Shown piece by piece: positions 7,931-16,369 of a stretch of DNA of 40,901 bases (the first letter of the stretch is position 1; each line of letters opens with the position of its first letter). The notes under the pieces were generated by a model, which was not told where the DNA came from, ran no database searches, and was given only the letters and a program-made list of their open reading frames with translations. The stretch is from JAJECS01 sp034428595. GTDB taxonomy: Bacteria; Chloroflexota; UBA11872. Location of the stretch: contig DAOUHO010000140.1 in the NCBI GenBank assembly GCA_034428595.1, positions 1-40,901 on the forward strand. The letters are read 5' to 3'. Both the position numbers and the translations under genes were made by a program.

Positions 7931-7981
7931 GTCATTCCGGCGAAGAGCCTGCCCCGTACTCGATACGGGGCCGGAATCCAG
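7931..7981. repeat. Dispersed palindromic repeat, GTCATTCCGG family, copy 1
   Basis: Outer arms CATTCCGG and CCGGAATCC enclose an inner stem GCCCCGTA / TACGGGGC with a five-base loop. The same unit recurs at 9376-9426 and, without the inner stem, at 14984-15011. It lies between the divergent selenoprotein and dehydratase genes. It is not followed by a T-run, so it is not an obvious terminator. Confidence 0.8.
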
Positions 7982-8059
7982 ACCGGGCGAACCGAGAGCC
8001 GCGCCCCTCGCTATAGACTGGCCTCACCCGCGGCCCGCCGGCCTCACCTGGACCCCGCC

Positions 8060-9271
8060 ATGCGCATCACTGGCGTGCGGCTCATCGAGCTCCACGGCGA
8101 GCTCGACCATGACGACGAGCTGTGGGAAGAGCGCGTCATCCGCCCGATTGACGTCTATCCCGAGCACAAGCACGAGCGCGGCTATCCCATTGCGAGTGGC
8201 GGGCCCGGGCAGGAGCGCAACGCGCGCGGCGCCTACCCGATCTCGTCGATCTTCGTCTCGGTCGAGACCGACGAAGGCGTCAGCGGCCTGGCGGGGACCA
8301 TCGACCGGCAAACGGCCTTCGTCATCGACACCGATGTCGCACCGCTGGTCGTCGGCGAGGACCCGCTCGCCATCGAACGCATCTGGGACAAGCTCTACCG
8401 CCAGCTCATCCACGCCCGCAAGGGCCAGCCGATGTTCGCCATCAGCGCGCTGGACGTTGCGCTGTGGGACCTCAAAGGCAAGTGGCTCGGGCAGCCGGTC
8501 TACCGGCTGCTGGGCGGTCCGGTGCGCGACACCGTCCCGGCCTACGCCAGCATGCTGGGCTATTCGCTCGAGCCCGACCGCGTCGCCGCCCGCGCGCGCA
8601 AGGTCGTGGACGCTGGGTTCACCGCCACCAAGTGGTTCATGCGCCACGGGCCGGACGACGGCGAGCCGGGCGCCCGCGCCAATGTGGAATTGGCGCGCAC
8701 GTTGCGCCAGGCCGTCGGCGACGACGTGGAGGTGATGCTCGACGCCTGGAATAGCTGGAACGCGCGCTACGCCAGCGACATGGCCCGGCGGATGGACGAA
8801 TATCGCCCCCGCTGGATCGAGGAGCCGGTCAAGCCCGACGACATCCCCGCCTACGCCCGCATCCGCGCCGCCTCACCGGTCCCCATCGCCGGCGGCGAGC
8901 ACGAATACACCCGCTGGGGCGCCCGCGATTACATGCGCGCCGGCGCCGTCGACGTGTTCCAGCCCGACACCATGTGGGCCGGTGGAATCAGCGAGGTCAT
9001 GAAGATGGCCACCATCTGCTCGGTCTACGATGTCCCGATCATTCCCCACGGGTCGAGCGTACCGGTGAACGTCCACATCAGCGCCGCGCTCCCGCCCACC
9101 CTCTGCCCCTACGTGGAATACCTCATCAAGTGGAACGACATCCGCCAGCTCCACCTCAAGCACAAGGTCCAACCCGTCAATGGCCGCATCGGCCCCACCA
9201 ACGCCCCCGGCCTCGGCCTCGAAATCGACGAGTCCACCGTCACCGAAAGGCGCGAGCTCACATGGCGCTAG
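8060..9271 (+). CDS. Mandelate racemase/muconate lactonizing family dehydratase, L-rhamnonate-dehydratase-like
   Basis: A 403-residue enolase-superfamily enzyme, probably dehydrating an aldonic acid to a 2-keto-3-deoxy acid. An N-terminal capping domain is followed by the barrel. Mg ligands are expected at Asp228 (VMLDAW), Glu254 (WIEEP) and Glu280 (GGEHEY). The catalytic Asp303-His330 pair is in FQPD and IIPHGS. The stretch KWFMRHGPDDG (191-201), the GEH third ligand and the tail PVNGRIGPTNAPGLGLEID resemble L-rhamnonate dehydratase more than mandelate racemase or galactonate dehydratase. The frame is open far upstream, but that part is random sequence antisense to the selenoprotein gene; the ATG at 8060 opens the conserved domain (MRITGVRLIEL). 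It stands alone between repeat-bearing spacers. Confidence 0.9.
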   Translation: MRITGVRLIELHGELDHDDELWEERVIRPIDVYPEHKHERGYPIASGGPGQERNARGAYPISSIFVSVETDEGVSGLAGTIDRQTAFVIDTDVAPLVVGEDPLAIERIWDKLYRQLIHARKGQPMFAISALDVALWDLKGKWLGQPVYRLLGGPVRDTVPAYASMLGYSLEPDRVAARARKVVDAGFTATKWFMRHGPDDGEPGARANVELARTLRQAVGDDVEVMLDAWNSWNARYASDMARRMDEYRPRWIEEPVKPDDIPAYARIRAASPVPIAGGEHEYTRWGARDYMRAGAVDVFQPDTMWAGGISEVMKMATICSVYDVPIIPHGSSVPVNVHISAALPPTLCPYVEYLIKWNDIRQLHLKHKVQPVNGRIGPTNAPGLGLEIDESTVTERRELTWR

Positions 9272-9571
9272 TTGCCGATGCCTAGTGCCCTCCGTCATTC
9301 CGAGCGCAGCGAGGAATCTAAGGGGCAGGCGATTGGGCACACCGCCTGTCAACTCCTCGCGGCCGTCGGCCCTCCGTAATTCCGGCGAATAGCCGGCCCC
9401 GTATTCGATACGGGGCCGGAATCCAGGGAGGTCGAGCCCAGGGGCGCGCAAGAGTCTCGGGGTAGGTGCGGGTCTCAGACTCGCCCTCTCGGGTTATGCA
9501 AAAGTCTCCCCAAGCGTGGCGATTGCACTATTCGGACTTCGGGCCGAAAACCGAATAACGATCTCCGCTAT
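9272..9571. repeat. Intergenic repeat cluster
   Basis: No gene is seen. Two repeat types sit here. One at about 9291-9325 contains TCATTCCGAGCGCAGCGAGG, a phrase that recurs in intergenic DNA of many bacteria. The other at 9376-9426 is the second copy of the GTCATTCCGG-family palindrome, with the inner stem GGCCCCGTAT / ATACGGGGCC. Both lie between the convergent dehydratase and methyltransferase genes, where they could act as bidirectional transcription barriers, although no T-run is present. Confidence 0.7.
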
Positions 9572-10306
9572 TCAACTTTGCGCAACAACACGCAACTCTT
9601 CCGCCGATGAAACGCCGCGCCTCCAAGTGCCTTCCCACTGCACCCAGCACCCCGTCGCCGGCGGCGACCGCCGCGTGACCTCCTCGCGAGGCCCATCCAC
9701 GACCTCGAAGCACTCGCGGGTCAGATTGAGCAACTCGTCCCGCGTGAAGAAATGCACTGGCAGCCCCTGCTTGGGCCCGGCGTCGTAGCGCACCGTCAGC
9801 CCGCCCAGATCATTTCGCTCGACCACGGTGTGCGGATGAAATACCTCGGTCGACGCGGAGTTGACGCGCAGGAAAAAGAGACCGCCCGCCGCCAGCACCG
9901 AGGCAACCTTCGCGAAGTACCCCTCAACATCGGCGGCAACGCCATGCTGGAAGACTTGAATCGCGATCACATATCCGAAGCGGCGTGGGCTATTCCACGT
10001 CCGGAAGTCGGCGTGGATCAGCCGCTCGGATACCGTCGGATTTCGCGACGCCAACTGCCGCAGCGACTCGGCGGACAGGTCGATCCCATAGAGCCGAAGT
10101 CCGGCGTCAACCAGCGGCAGGAAGTTGCGACCGTTGCCGCAGCCGACATAGAGCCCCGCGCCCGATCGGAGCGGGCTGCCCTCCAGCGTGGCAAGAACAC
10201 GGTCCACGAACGACACCGGCGGTTCCTCGACGTACCGACCGCCGCGATACTCTGCGTCCCACCGCGCCGCCGCCAGCTCTTGGTCCATCACGCGTGAATC
10301 AGTCAT
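9572..10306 (-). CDS. Class I SAM-dependent methyltransferase
   Basis: A 244-residue Rossmann-fold methyltransferase. SAM-binding motif I is LYVGCGNGRNF (Gly55, Gly57, Gly59), and the acidic residue ending strand 2 is Asp76 in YGIDLS. The following IHADFRTW and GYVIAIQVFQHG correspond to motifs II-III. The size and the presence of a single domain resemble small-molecule or tellurite-resistance-type methyltransferases. The acceptor cannot be predicted. It lies downstream of the higBA module with a 66-base gap on the same strand and may or may not be cotranscribed. Confidence 0.88.
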   Translation of the reverse strand: MTDSRVMDQELAAARWDAEYRGGRYVEEPPVSFVDRVLATLEGSPLRSGAGLYVGCGNGRNFLPLVDAGLRLYGIDLSAESLRQLASRNPTVSERLIHADFRTWNSPRRFGYVIAIQVFQHGVAADVEGYFAKVASVLAAGGLFFLRVNSASTEVFHPHTVVERNDLGGLTVRYDAGPKQGLPVHFFTRDELLNLTRECFEVVDGPREEVTRRSPPATGCWVQWEGTWRRGVSSAEELRVVAQS

Positions 10307-10372
10307 CCCATGACTGCCTCTCGTCGCGTCCTAGTCGGCGTGGGAGTAGGCGAGGTGTGAAATTTCGGCGCT

Positions 10373-10678
10373 TCACCGACCTCCGTCAGCCAGCGCGGGC
10401 GCGAACCGCTCAACCTCCAGCTGCGCCGTGCGCTCGCGGGCCTGCCACAGGTCATAGGCCGTCTGCATCCCCAGCCAGGTTTCGGGCGTCGAGCCGAACG
10501 CCTTGGACAACCGCACCGCCATCTCCACCGATACCCCGGCCCGTTCGTTCACCAGCTCCGACAGCGCCTGACGAGTCACGCCCAGGCCCCTAGCCGCCCG
10601 GGTCACGGACAAACCAAGCGGCTCCAGACACTGCCGCTTCACAATCCCACCCGGATGCGGCGGTGCATGCATGGTCAT
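10373..10678 (-). CDS. higA: HigA-family antitoxin (HTH)
   Basis: A 101-residue helix-turn-helix protein of the HigA addiction-module family. It starts with the family phrase HPGGIVKRQCLEPLGLSVTRAARGLGVTRQALSELVN, in which the recognition helix lies, followed by MAVRLSKAFGSTPETWLGMQ. It neutralises HigB and, with it, represses the operon. The ATG at 10678 follows a GGGAGAG ribosome binding site, 12 bases after the toxin stop, so the toxin is first as usual for hig modules. A second ATG two codons downstream is also possible. Confidence 0.94.
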   Translation of the reverse strand: MTMHAPPHPGGIVKRQCLEPLGLSVTRAARGLGVTRQALSELVNERAGVSVEMAVRLSKAFGSTPETWLGMQTAYDLWQARERTAQLEVERFAPALADGGR

Positions 10679-10690
10679 CGTCTCTCTCCC

Positions 10691-10969
10691 TCAGTGATAG
10701 TCCGTGTAGTCCACATCGACCGCGTGACCGTTTTCAAAGCGAAAGGTCACTCGCCAATTTCCCGACACCGAAACGGCGTAGTGATTTCGTAGGGCACCCT
10801 TCAATCGATGCAGCCGAAACCCTGGAAGATCCATATCCTGGGGCCCGCGACTTTGGTCCAGCACGGCCAGAATGTCGCGCAGTTTGCGGACGTGAGCCGG
10901 TGCCACGCGCTGTGCGCCTCGACCAAGGTAGAGCGCCCGCAGTCCTCGGTGCTTGAACGAAACGATCAC
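10691..10969 (-). CDS. higB: HigB-family toxin (RelE superfamily)
   Basis: A 92-residue ribosome-dependent mRNA interferase of the HigB/RelE superfamily. It opens with MIVSFKHRGLRALYL and closes with SGNWRVTFRFENGHAVDVDYTDYH, the characteristic HigB end with Arg73 in the active-site strand. Full length and intact, so the module looks functional. The start is GTG at 10969. It lies only a few bases downstream of the predicted -10 element, so the message is probably leaderless. The antitoxin follows in the same operon. Confidence 0.94.
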   Translation of the reverse strand: MIVSFKHRGLRALYLGRGAQRVAPAHVRKLRDILAVLDQSRGPQDMDLPGFRLHRLKGALRNHYAVSVSGNWRVTFRFENGHAVDVDYTDYH

Positions 10970-10977
10970 GCCGAAGC

Positions 10978-11012
10978 ATTGTGAAGTGTCGCCCGTCGCC
11001 TGTCAATTGACA
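10978..11012 (-). promoter_or_regulatory. Promoter with overlapping palindromic operator of higBA
   Basis: On the minus strand a consensus -35 TTGACA (11006-11001) is followed after exactly 17 bases by CACAAT (10983-10978), 4 of 6 to consensus. The -35 is the right half of a perfect 12-bp palindrome TGTCAATTGACA (11001-11012), the likely HigA binding site. A second inverted pair, AGTGTC (10985-10990) and GACACT (11009-11014), brackets the spacer. The expected transcription start is about 10971, next to the GTG start codon at 10969. Confidence 0.7.
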
Positions 11013-11111
11013 CTACTGCCCTATGCCTAGCTATCGCGACGCAACGAAGAATCCGTGTCCTGGACTCGATCAATGAGACTCCGAAGCGCCTTCTGACGTC
11101 GGGCCTATCCC

Positions 11112-12911
11112 CTACCCCGGCGTCTCGTAGGCGAAGTCCCAGCCGTCCCACTTGCGCAGGGGCTTGATGGTGCGCGGTAGGTCGGGCTCGCCGGCGGCTT
11201 GCCAGGCGGCGATTTCGTCCTGGTGGCCCAGGCGTTTCAGGCCGCTCCACATGGGTCGGTAGTTGGCTCTTCCGCAGCCGCCCGCGGCGTCCCAGAAGAA
11301 CATGTGGCTGGCCCCGGCCTCGTAGACCGTCGACGCCCGGCGGCGGAAGTCTTCCGGCTGCTGGTGCCGCGGCATGAGGTTCGGCGCCAGCACGCAGTCG
11401 GTGCCGCGCACCAGGTCCACGAAGAACGCCAGCTGCGACGCGTCCGTCCAGGCCGGGTGGTGGCTGTCGTAGACCGGCTCCGAGCTGTAGGGGATCAGCG
11501 TATCGATCAATCCCTCGCTCACCCAGGCGCGCAAGTCCATGCCGTCTTGCAGATTCTCCTGCTCGGTGGCCGCCACCACCGCGCCCACGTCGATGCGCGA
11601 CCCCCGTGCCTCGCCCACGTCGTCCATCGCCGTGCGCACCTCGCGCATGAATCCCGTCAGCGTCCGTGCGCGGTAGGCCAGCCAGCGCGCGTCATCCGCC
11701 GGCAGCTCCCGCGGGTCTAGTCCGTATTCCTGCCGAAAGCCCTCCACTACCGGCGGCTCGTATTCCACCAGCGGCATGCGCCGGTTGAACAGCAGGCACA
11801 CGCCGTCCACCGGCCGCTCCGCGATCTCGCGCAGCAGCGAGATCACGAACTCCCGCACCGCGGGATAGCTGTAGGCCATGCGCGGCGTGCGATTGCCCGC
11901 CCGGTCCTCGCCGCGGCATTCGGGATGCCGGTCGAAGAAGACTTCTCCCAGGCTGGCGCCGTCCAGCGGCGGCGGGTACTTGAACCCCGCCACGCGGTAG
12001 CAGGCGTGAAACTCCATCCCCAGCGCGTGGGTGTGCTGAAGCGCCACGTCGAACGGGTCCACGCCCTGCTGTTGGAAGTCGCGCCAGCTCTCCGCGTGCA
12101 TGCGGTCGCCGCGCCGCCCGAAGTCCTCCTGCCCTTCCATGATCTCGGCACGCGCGATGCGGCTGAAAAACCGCGTGCGGTCGCCGCCGCCCGCCTCCCA
12201 GTAGATGCGGGAGACATCGGTGTCGCGATAGGGCTCGATCTCGCGCCGCACCTCTTCTTCGGTGGTGAGGCGGAACAGATAGTGCGGTCCGTGCGAGTCG
12301 TTGTGCGCGAACAGGCGCCGCGTGTCCGTGCGGGCCTGGTCCGCCTGCCAGATCGCGATCTCGTCGTCGGTGAGCGGAACCAGCTTGACGTAGGCCACGC
12401 GCGCCGCCGGGCCGCTGAACGACCCCGGCGCATCTCCCGGCGCCACCCGCCGGACCATCTGACGGATATCGAGGCTCATGTCCGTGAGGTCCGCGATCTT
12501 CCAGAACATCTCGGCCACGACCGGACCGTGCCAGCCCGGCAGCAGCCGGGATTGCAGCGACGACAGGTCGAGCGTGAGCAGGGAATAGGTGTCGTCGCCG
12601 CTGAGCTTGACCGGCACGGCAATGGTGGCGGTGTCGTCGGTGCACTTGAAGTTCGGCACGATGCCCACCGACACCGCGTGCCAGCCGCTCGCGCGCAGCG
12701 GAAAGCTCACCGCCGGCGCGGCGGTCTCCGGCCCCGCCGCGATCATGGTTCCCGCCACGTCGTCCGTCTCGAACGACATGGTCCGCCAGTGCCTTCGCTT
12801 GCCCGTGCTGCTCAGTGCATCCGCCGGCTCGCAGCGGTCCAGGTCCGTGCGGTATTGCGGCGGGCTGCTGAGCCAGCCGTCGGCAAAGAGATCGGTCGCG
12901 GCTTCCGTCAT
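11112..12911 (-). CDS. Glycosidase-like TIM-barrel protein, paralogue A
   Basis: A 599-residue protein closely related to the next upstream gene; the pair is clearly a tandem duplication. The N-terminal 190 residues look like a beta-sandwich (ASGWHAVSVGI, ARVAYVKLVPLTDDE). The remainder looks like a TIM barrel of the glycoside-hydrolase-like type annotated as family 10-like glycosylhydrolase (HAESWRDF, LGMEFHACYRVAGF, PVDGVCLLFNRR, WDAAGG). Candidate acidic catalytic residues occur at strand ends, as in VEYEPP and AATEQEN, but I cannot assign them. No signal peptide is seen, so it is probably cytoplasmic. A strong AGGAGG lies before the ATG at 12911. Substrate and reaction are unknown. Confidence 0.75.
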   Translation of the reverse strand: MTEAATDLFADGWLSSPPQYRTDLDRCEPADALSSTGKRRHWRTMSFETDDVAGTMIAAGPETAAPAVSFPLRASGWHAVSVGIVPNFKCTDDTATIAVPVKLSGDDTYSLLTLDLSSLQSRLLPGWHGPVVAEMFWKIADLTDMSLDIRQMVRRVAPGDAPGSFSGPAARVAYVKLVPLTDDEIAIWQADQARTDTRRLFAHNDSHGPHYLFRLTTEEEVRREIEPYRDTDVSRIYWEAGGGDRTRFFSRIARAEIMEGQEDFGRRGDRMHAESWRDFQQQGVDPFDVALQHTHALGMEFHACYRVAGFKYPPPLDGASLGEVFFDRHPECRGEDRAGNRTPRMAYSYPAVREFVISLLREIAERPVDGVCLLFNRRMPLVEYEPPVVEGFRQEYGLDPRELPADDARWLAYRARTLTGFMREVRTAMDDVGEARGSRIDVGAVVAATEQENLQDGMDLRAWVSEGLIDTLIPYSSEPVYDSHHPAWTDASQLAFFVDLVRGTDCVLAPNLMPRHQQPEDFRRRASTVYEAGASHMFFWDAAGGCGRANYRPMWSGLKRLGHQDEIAAWQAAGEPDLPRTIKPLRKWDGWDFAYETPG

Positions 12912-12954
12912 ATCTCCCGCCTCCTAACGCTCACGCCATCACCATGCAATGCCC

Positions 12955-13011
12955 AGTAGGGGCAGTTCGCGAACCGCCCTCCGGGTAGGGGCGGCCCTCG
13001 TGGCCGCCCGG
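12955..13011. repeat. GC-rich palindromic repeat (GTAGGGGCG family)
   Basis: Two adjacent near-palindromes, GGCAGTTCGCGAACCGCC and GGCGGCCCTCGTGGCCGCC, each preceded by GTAGGG. The same family is found at 27978-27997 and 35842-35910. It fills the gap between the two glycosidase-like paralogues. Confidence 0.75.
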
Positions 13012-13031
13012 TCCAGTGGCCGTTCCCACCA

Positions 13032-14798
13032 TCATCCCGGCGTCGTGTACGAGAGGTCCCAATCGTCCAGCACATCCACGTCGTGCGCGGTGGGTTGCAA
13101 CGATGGCTCCCCCGCCGCGCGCCAGGCCTCGATCTCATCGCGGTGCCCCAGCCGGCGCAGCGCGTTCCACATCGCGCCGTAGTTCGCCCGTCCGGAGCCT
13201 CCCGCCGCGTCCCAGAAGAACAGGTGCTCGGCGCCCGCGTCGTAGATGCCCGCCGCCTGGCGGCGCACATCCTCGGGCGGACGGTGGCGCGGCATCATCC
13301 CCGGCGCCAGCACACAGTCCGTCCCGCGTACCAGGTCCACGAAATACGCCAGGTCCGCCGGGTCTTGCCACGACACCGCGTGCGAGTCGCCGCCGGGGAC
13401 CGAGGTGTAGGGAATCAGCGTGTCGACGATTCCCTCGGCGACCCACGCCCCCAGGTCGATGGCGTTCTGGAGATTCTCCTGCTCGCTGCTCATCACAACG
13501 GCCGAGACTCCCAAGCGTCGGCCGCTTGCCGCGCCAACCTCGTCCATCGCCTGCCGCACCTCGCGCATGAATTGGGTCAGCTCGCGCGTGCGGAACCGCA
13601 GCCAGCGCTCGTCGTCCGCCGGCAGCGCGTGCGGGTCGAGACTGAACTCTTGCTTGAATGCCGCCACCACCGGCGGCTCGTACTCCACCAGCGGCAGCCG
13701 CCGGTTGTAGAGCAGGCACACGCCGTCGATGGGGCGCCCGGCCATCTCCCGCAGCAGCGACACCACGTAGGCCCGCACCTCGGAATAGGAATAGGCAATG
13801 CGCGGCGTCGTCTGGCCGTTGCGGTCCCGCCCGCGCCATTCCGGGTGCGCCGCGGCGAACGAGTCTCCGAGGTTGAAATGATCGATCGGCGGCGGGTACC
13901 AGAAGCCAGCCACGCGGTAGGACGCGTGAATCTCCAGCCCGGCGTCGTGGCAGTGCTCGATGGCGACGTCCAGCGGGTCCACGCCCAGCTCGCGAAACTC
14001 GCGCCAGCTTTCGGCATGCAGCCGGTCGCCCACGCGCGCGAAGTCCTCGGCCTCGTCGAACGTGCACCAGCGCGCGATCTTGCTGAAGTAGTAGCTGATG
14101 TCGCCTTCGCCGGCTTCCCAATACATGCGGGAGAAGTCGGAGTGGCGATAGGGCTCGATCTCGCGCCGGATGCCCTCGGCGTCGTTCAACCGCCATAGGT
14201 AGTGCGGCCCGTGCGCGTCCTGGTGAGCGAAGAGTCGTCGAGTGTCGGTGCGCTGTTTCTCGGCTTGCGCCTCGGCAACCTCAGCGTCGGTCAGAGGAGT
14301 CAGCTTGACATAAGCAATGCGCACGATCTCCGACCGCCACGCGCCAACCGCGTCCACCGGCGCCGTCTGCCACTGCGGTTGCCCCAGCACCAGCCGCTGG
14401 CCGGTCAAATCAGCTGTGCGCCAATACAGCTCCACGATCTGCAGGTCGTGCCCGATCTCGGGATGCGCGGGCTGCGCCGTCAGCATCGTCGGCGTCGGGT
14501 CGCCGCTCAGCCGCGCCAGGACTTTCAGCGGAGCGCCCTCATAGCCCGGCGGCGGCATCACGCCCAGCGAGACCGCGTGCCAGCCGCTCGCGTTCAGCTC
14601 CAAGGCGATGTCCGGCGCCGCCGTCTCGGGACCGGCCAGCAGCATCCGGCCGCTCAGGTCGCCGGCGCTATAGGCCATCGCGCGCCAGCGGTGAAAGGCC
14701 GGCACCGGACCCACGGCATCCGCCGGCTCGACGTTGCTCAGATCGGTGATATAGACCGGGTCGTTGACCAACCCGCGGTCGGCGATGCGATCCGTCAT
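13032..14798 (-). CDS. Glycosidase-like TIM-barrel protein, paralogue B
   Basis: A 588-residue paralogue of the downstream gene with the same architecture: a beta-rich N-terminal part to about residue 180 and a TIM-barrel-like C-terminal part. Shared blocks include RREIEPYR, YWEAG, HAESWREF, YRVAGFWYPPP, RPIDGVCLLYNRR, LVEYEPPVV, VRGTDCVLAP and FFWDAAGG. The block from about residue 210 to 380 is well over half identical between the two by eye. GGATGAGG precedes the ATG at 14798. A repeat-bearing spacer of 120 bases separates it from its paralogue, and both are probably transcribed together. Function beyond 'family 10-like glycosylhydrolase' is not evident. Confidence 0.75.
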   Translation of the reverse strand: MTDRIADRGLVNDPVYITDLSNVEPADAVGPVPAFHRWRAMAYSAGDLSGRMLLAGPETAAPDIALELNASGWHAVSLGVMPPPGYEGAPLKVLARLSGDPTPTMLTAQPAHPEIGHDLQIVELYWRTADLTGQRLVLGQPQWQTAPVDAVGAWRSEIVRIAYVKLTPLTDAEVAEAQAEKQRTDTRRLFAHQDAHGPHYLWRLNDAEGIRREIEPYRHSDFSRMYWEAGEGDISYYFSKIARWCTFDEAEDFARVGDRLHAESWREFRELGVDPLDVAIEHCHDAGLEIHASYRVAGFWYPPPIDHFNLGDSFAAAHPEWRGRDRNGQTTPRIAYSYSEVRAYVVSLLREMAGRPIDGVCLLYNRRLPLVEYEPPVVAAFKQEFSLDPHALPADDERWLRFRTRELTQFMREVRQAMDEVGAASGRRLGVSAVVMSSEQENLQNAIDLGAWVAEGIVDTLIPYTSVPGGDSHAVSWQDPADLAYFVDLVRGTDCVLAPGMMPRHRPPEDVRRQAAGIYDAGAEHLFFWDAAGGSGRANYGAMWNALRRLGHRDEIEAWRAAGEPSLQPTAHDVDVLDDWDLSYTTPG

Positions 14799-15051
14799 AC
14801 GCGCCTCATCCTGATTAGGAGGTTACAGCGGACGCCTCAGCCCGCCGACCAACTCCCGCGCCACGGGGGGCGACCGTACTTTAGGCGGCGGTATTCCGAA
14901 TGTACAAACCCGGCGTTTCCGGTCCGGTACCGAAGTCGTTCACTCCGCACCCCTATGGCGTCCGACCGAGCCGCCGCCGCATTCGTCATTCCGGCGGCAG
15001 CCGGAATCCAGCCACTCGGAGCATCCGCCCGCGCTCGGCCGTCCTCTCGGC
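14799..15051. repeat. Intergenic spacer with third GTCATTCCGG-family repeat
   Basis: No gene is seen. At 14984-15011 lies a short copy of the GTCATTCCGG / CCGGAATCCAG repeat, lacking the inner stem of the two longer copies near 7.9 and 9.4 kb. The spacer should also contain the promoter for the two glycosidase-like genes, which I cannot identify. Confidence 0.65.
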
Positions 15052-15630
15052 TCAGGCGCCACCGGTCATGTCAAGCAGCTTGCCGACCGTCCGCCAGTTG
15101 CGAATGGTGATCGTCGTGCCCAACGTCCGGTCGAAGTAGTCGACCGTCAGCTTCGACCGTGCGGTGCCATTCGGGAAGTGCAAGTAGACCTCGCGTCCCC
15201 GCACCTCGAACGCGTCCAACGGCGAGCGGTCGGGATCCAGCTCGGTGATCCGCGCCGCGCCCGGCGCCTCGGCCAGAAAGCCCACGTGGAGCTCTGTCGG
15301 ATCCGCGCCGGCTGCCATGAACGGGTTGCCGCGCGCGACCGCGTCCAACTCCTGCGCAGTCCGCATCACGACGGGAACTTGGAATCCCTTGGTTTCGGCG
15401 ATCTCCGCTTCAATGATCGCCGGAATACGCTCCGCCAGCGCCTGTTTCGCCCGGAACACCACGTTGCCGCTCTGGATATAGGTGCGAACGTCCGCGCACC
15501 CCGCTGCCTCGAACATCGCCCGCAGCTCGGCCATCAGCAGCTTCTTGGTGCCGCCGACGTTGATGGCCCGCAGCAGCGCGATGTGAACGCCGCTCGTCCC
15601 CGACCCGGCGTCTTGTTCCCCGCTGCCCAT
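15052..15630 (-). CDS. DUF1697 domain protein
   Basis: A 192-residue member of the DUF1697 family, recognisable from HIALLRAINVGGTKKLLMAELRAMFEAAG and the following YIQSGNVVF. The later RSPLDAFEVRGREVYLHFPNG also fits. The family is widespread in bacteria and has no established biochemical role. The domain starts near residue 15; the first 14 residues (MGSGEQDAGSGTSG) look like low-complexity lead and a later start is possible. Confidence 0.88.
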   Translation of the reverse strand: MGSGEQDAGSGTSGVHIALLRAINVGGTKKLLMAELRAMFEAAGCADVRTYIQSGNVVFRAKQALAERIPAIIEAEIAETKGFQVPVVMRTAQELDAVARGNPFMAAGADPTELHVGFLAEAPGAARITELDPDRSPLDAFEVRGREVYLHFPNGTARSKLTVDYFDRTLGTTITIRNWRTVGKLLDMTGGA

Positions 15631-15696
15631 GCGCCGCTCCTCAACGATCGTGCGCTAAGCAAGACGCTGCCGACCATAGACCATCCGCCCCGTCCA

Positions 15697-15802
15697 CCCG
15701 TTCGTCGTGAGGCCTTTGGAATGCTCAGGACGGGCCCGTCGGCAAGCACGCCCACCTGCTCATGGTGAGTCCTTCGACAGGCTCAGGACAGGCTCCACGA
15801 AC
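15697..15802. repeat. Two copies of the TTCGACAGGCTCAGG repeat
   Basis: A diverged copy (15697-15736) and a better copy (15766-15802) of a repeat with the core GTGAGTCCTTCGACAGGCTC. Two further copies lie at 16502-16598, so four copies surround the hypothetical gene at 15857-16369. No coding function; the repeat is of a type seen dispersed in many bacterial genomes. Confidence 0.7.
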
Positions 15803-15856
15803 CACAGCGGGTGAGCGCCGCCGACTGAGTGCTCGCAACGAGCACTCACGCTCGTC

Positions 15857-16369
15857 CTAGAGCCTCGCCTCTCTCATCACCTCGATCATTCGACCCCGCA
15901 GAGGCTTCGGCGCCTGCAAGAGGTCGTAGAGCCGCTCCTCGACAGCAGCCTTGTCGGGCACCTTCCAGTCGGGGTAGCCCGCGATCCTCCTGCTGACGTA
16001 CTGCCGCAGCTCGCCGGGCCCGATGAACATCTCTTTTGCCGCTAGCAGCTCAGCCAAGTAGGCGCGGTGATGGGCGTAACCGTGGGCTCGTCCCGCCAGC
16101 TTGTGGGCGATCTCGACGTGTTCATGCAGCACCACCAGGTAGGCCCGGTCAGGCTCGGCGCTGGCAAAGCTCTCCGGGAGGTAGATGTTGCCGTCCTCGT
16201 CATACATGGCGAGGTCCGCGCCTTCGGGCCACGGATCGCAGATGAAATAGCGGACCTCGCTCCCGTCCACCTCGCACGTGCCCACACGGGTCACGTTGGC
16301 CTTGAGGGCTGCAATCAGCTCCGTGAGCTCTGGATGCGGCAGCTTGAGCCGCTTGGTTGGCTTGGGCAT
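15857..16369 (-). CDS. Hypothetical protein with a His/Glu-rich helix
   Basis: A 170-residue acidic/basic mixed protein that I do not recognise. The N-terminus is basic (MPKPTKRLKLPHPELTELI). The middle has strands rich in acids (RYFICDPWPEGADLAMYDEDGNIYLPE), followed by a helix beginning VVLHEHVEIAHKLAG and then AHGYAHHRAYLAEL. The His/Glu spacing (HEHVE, with more His downstream) could bind a metal and is reminiscent of zincin-like metallopeptidases, but the canonical HExxH is not formed. No signal peptide or membrane segment. Coding likelihood is good because the frame is long, the composition is protein-like and the gene is flanked by non-coding repeats. Confidence 0.65.
   Translation of the reverse strand: MPKPTKRLKLPHPELTELIAALKANVTRVGTCEVDGSEVRYFICDPWPEGADLAMYDEDGNIYLPESFASAEPDRAYLVVLHEHVEIAHKLAGRAHGYAHHRAYLAELLAAKEMFIGPGELRQYVSRRIAGYPDWKVPDKAAVEERLYDLLQAPKPLRGRMIEVMREARL

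Noticed and set aside
7238..8059. N-terminal extension of the dehydratase frame
   Set aside because: It runs antisense through the selenoprotein gene and has no enolase-family sequence; the ATG at 8060 opens the domain.
9376..9426. Rho-independent terminator
   Set aside because: The stem is strong but no T-run follows on either strand, and the same unit occurs elsewhere as a dispersed repeat.
11925..12959. 344-residue plus-strand open frame
   Set aside because: Antisense shadow of the glycosidase-like paralogue A, not a protein-like sequence.
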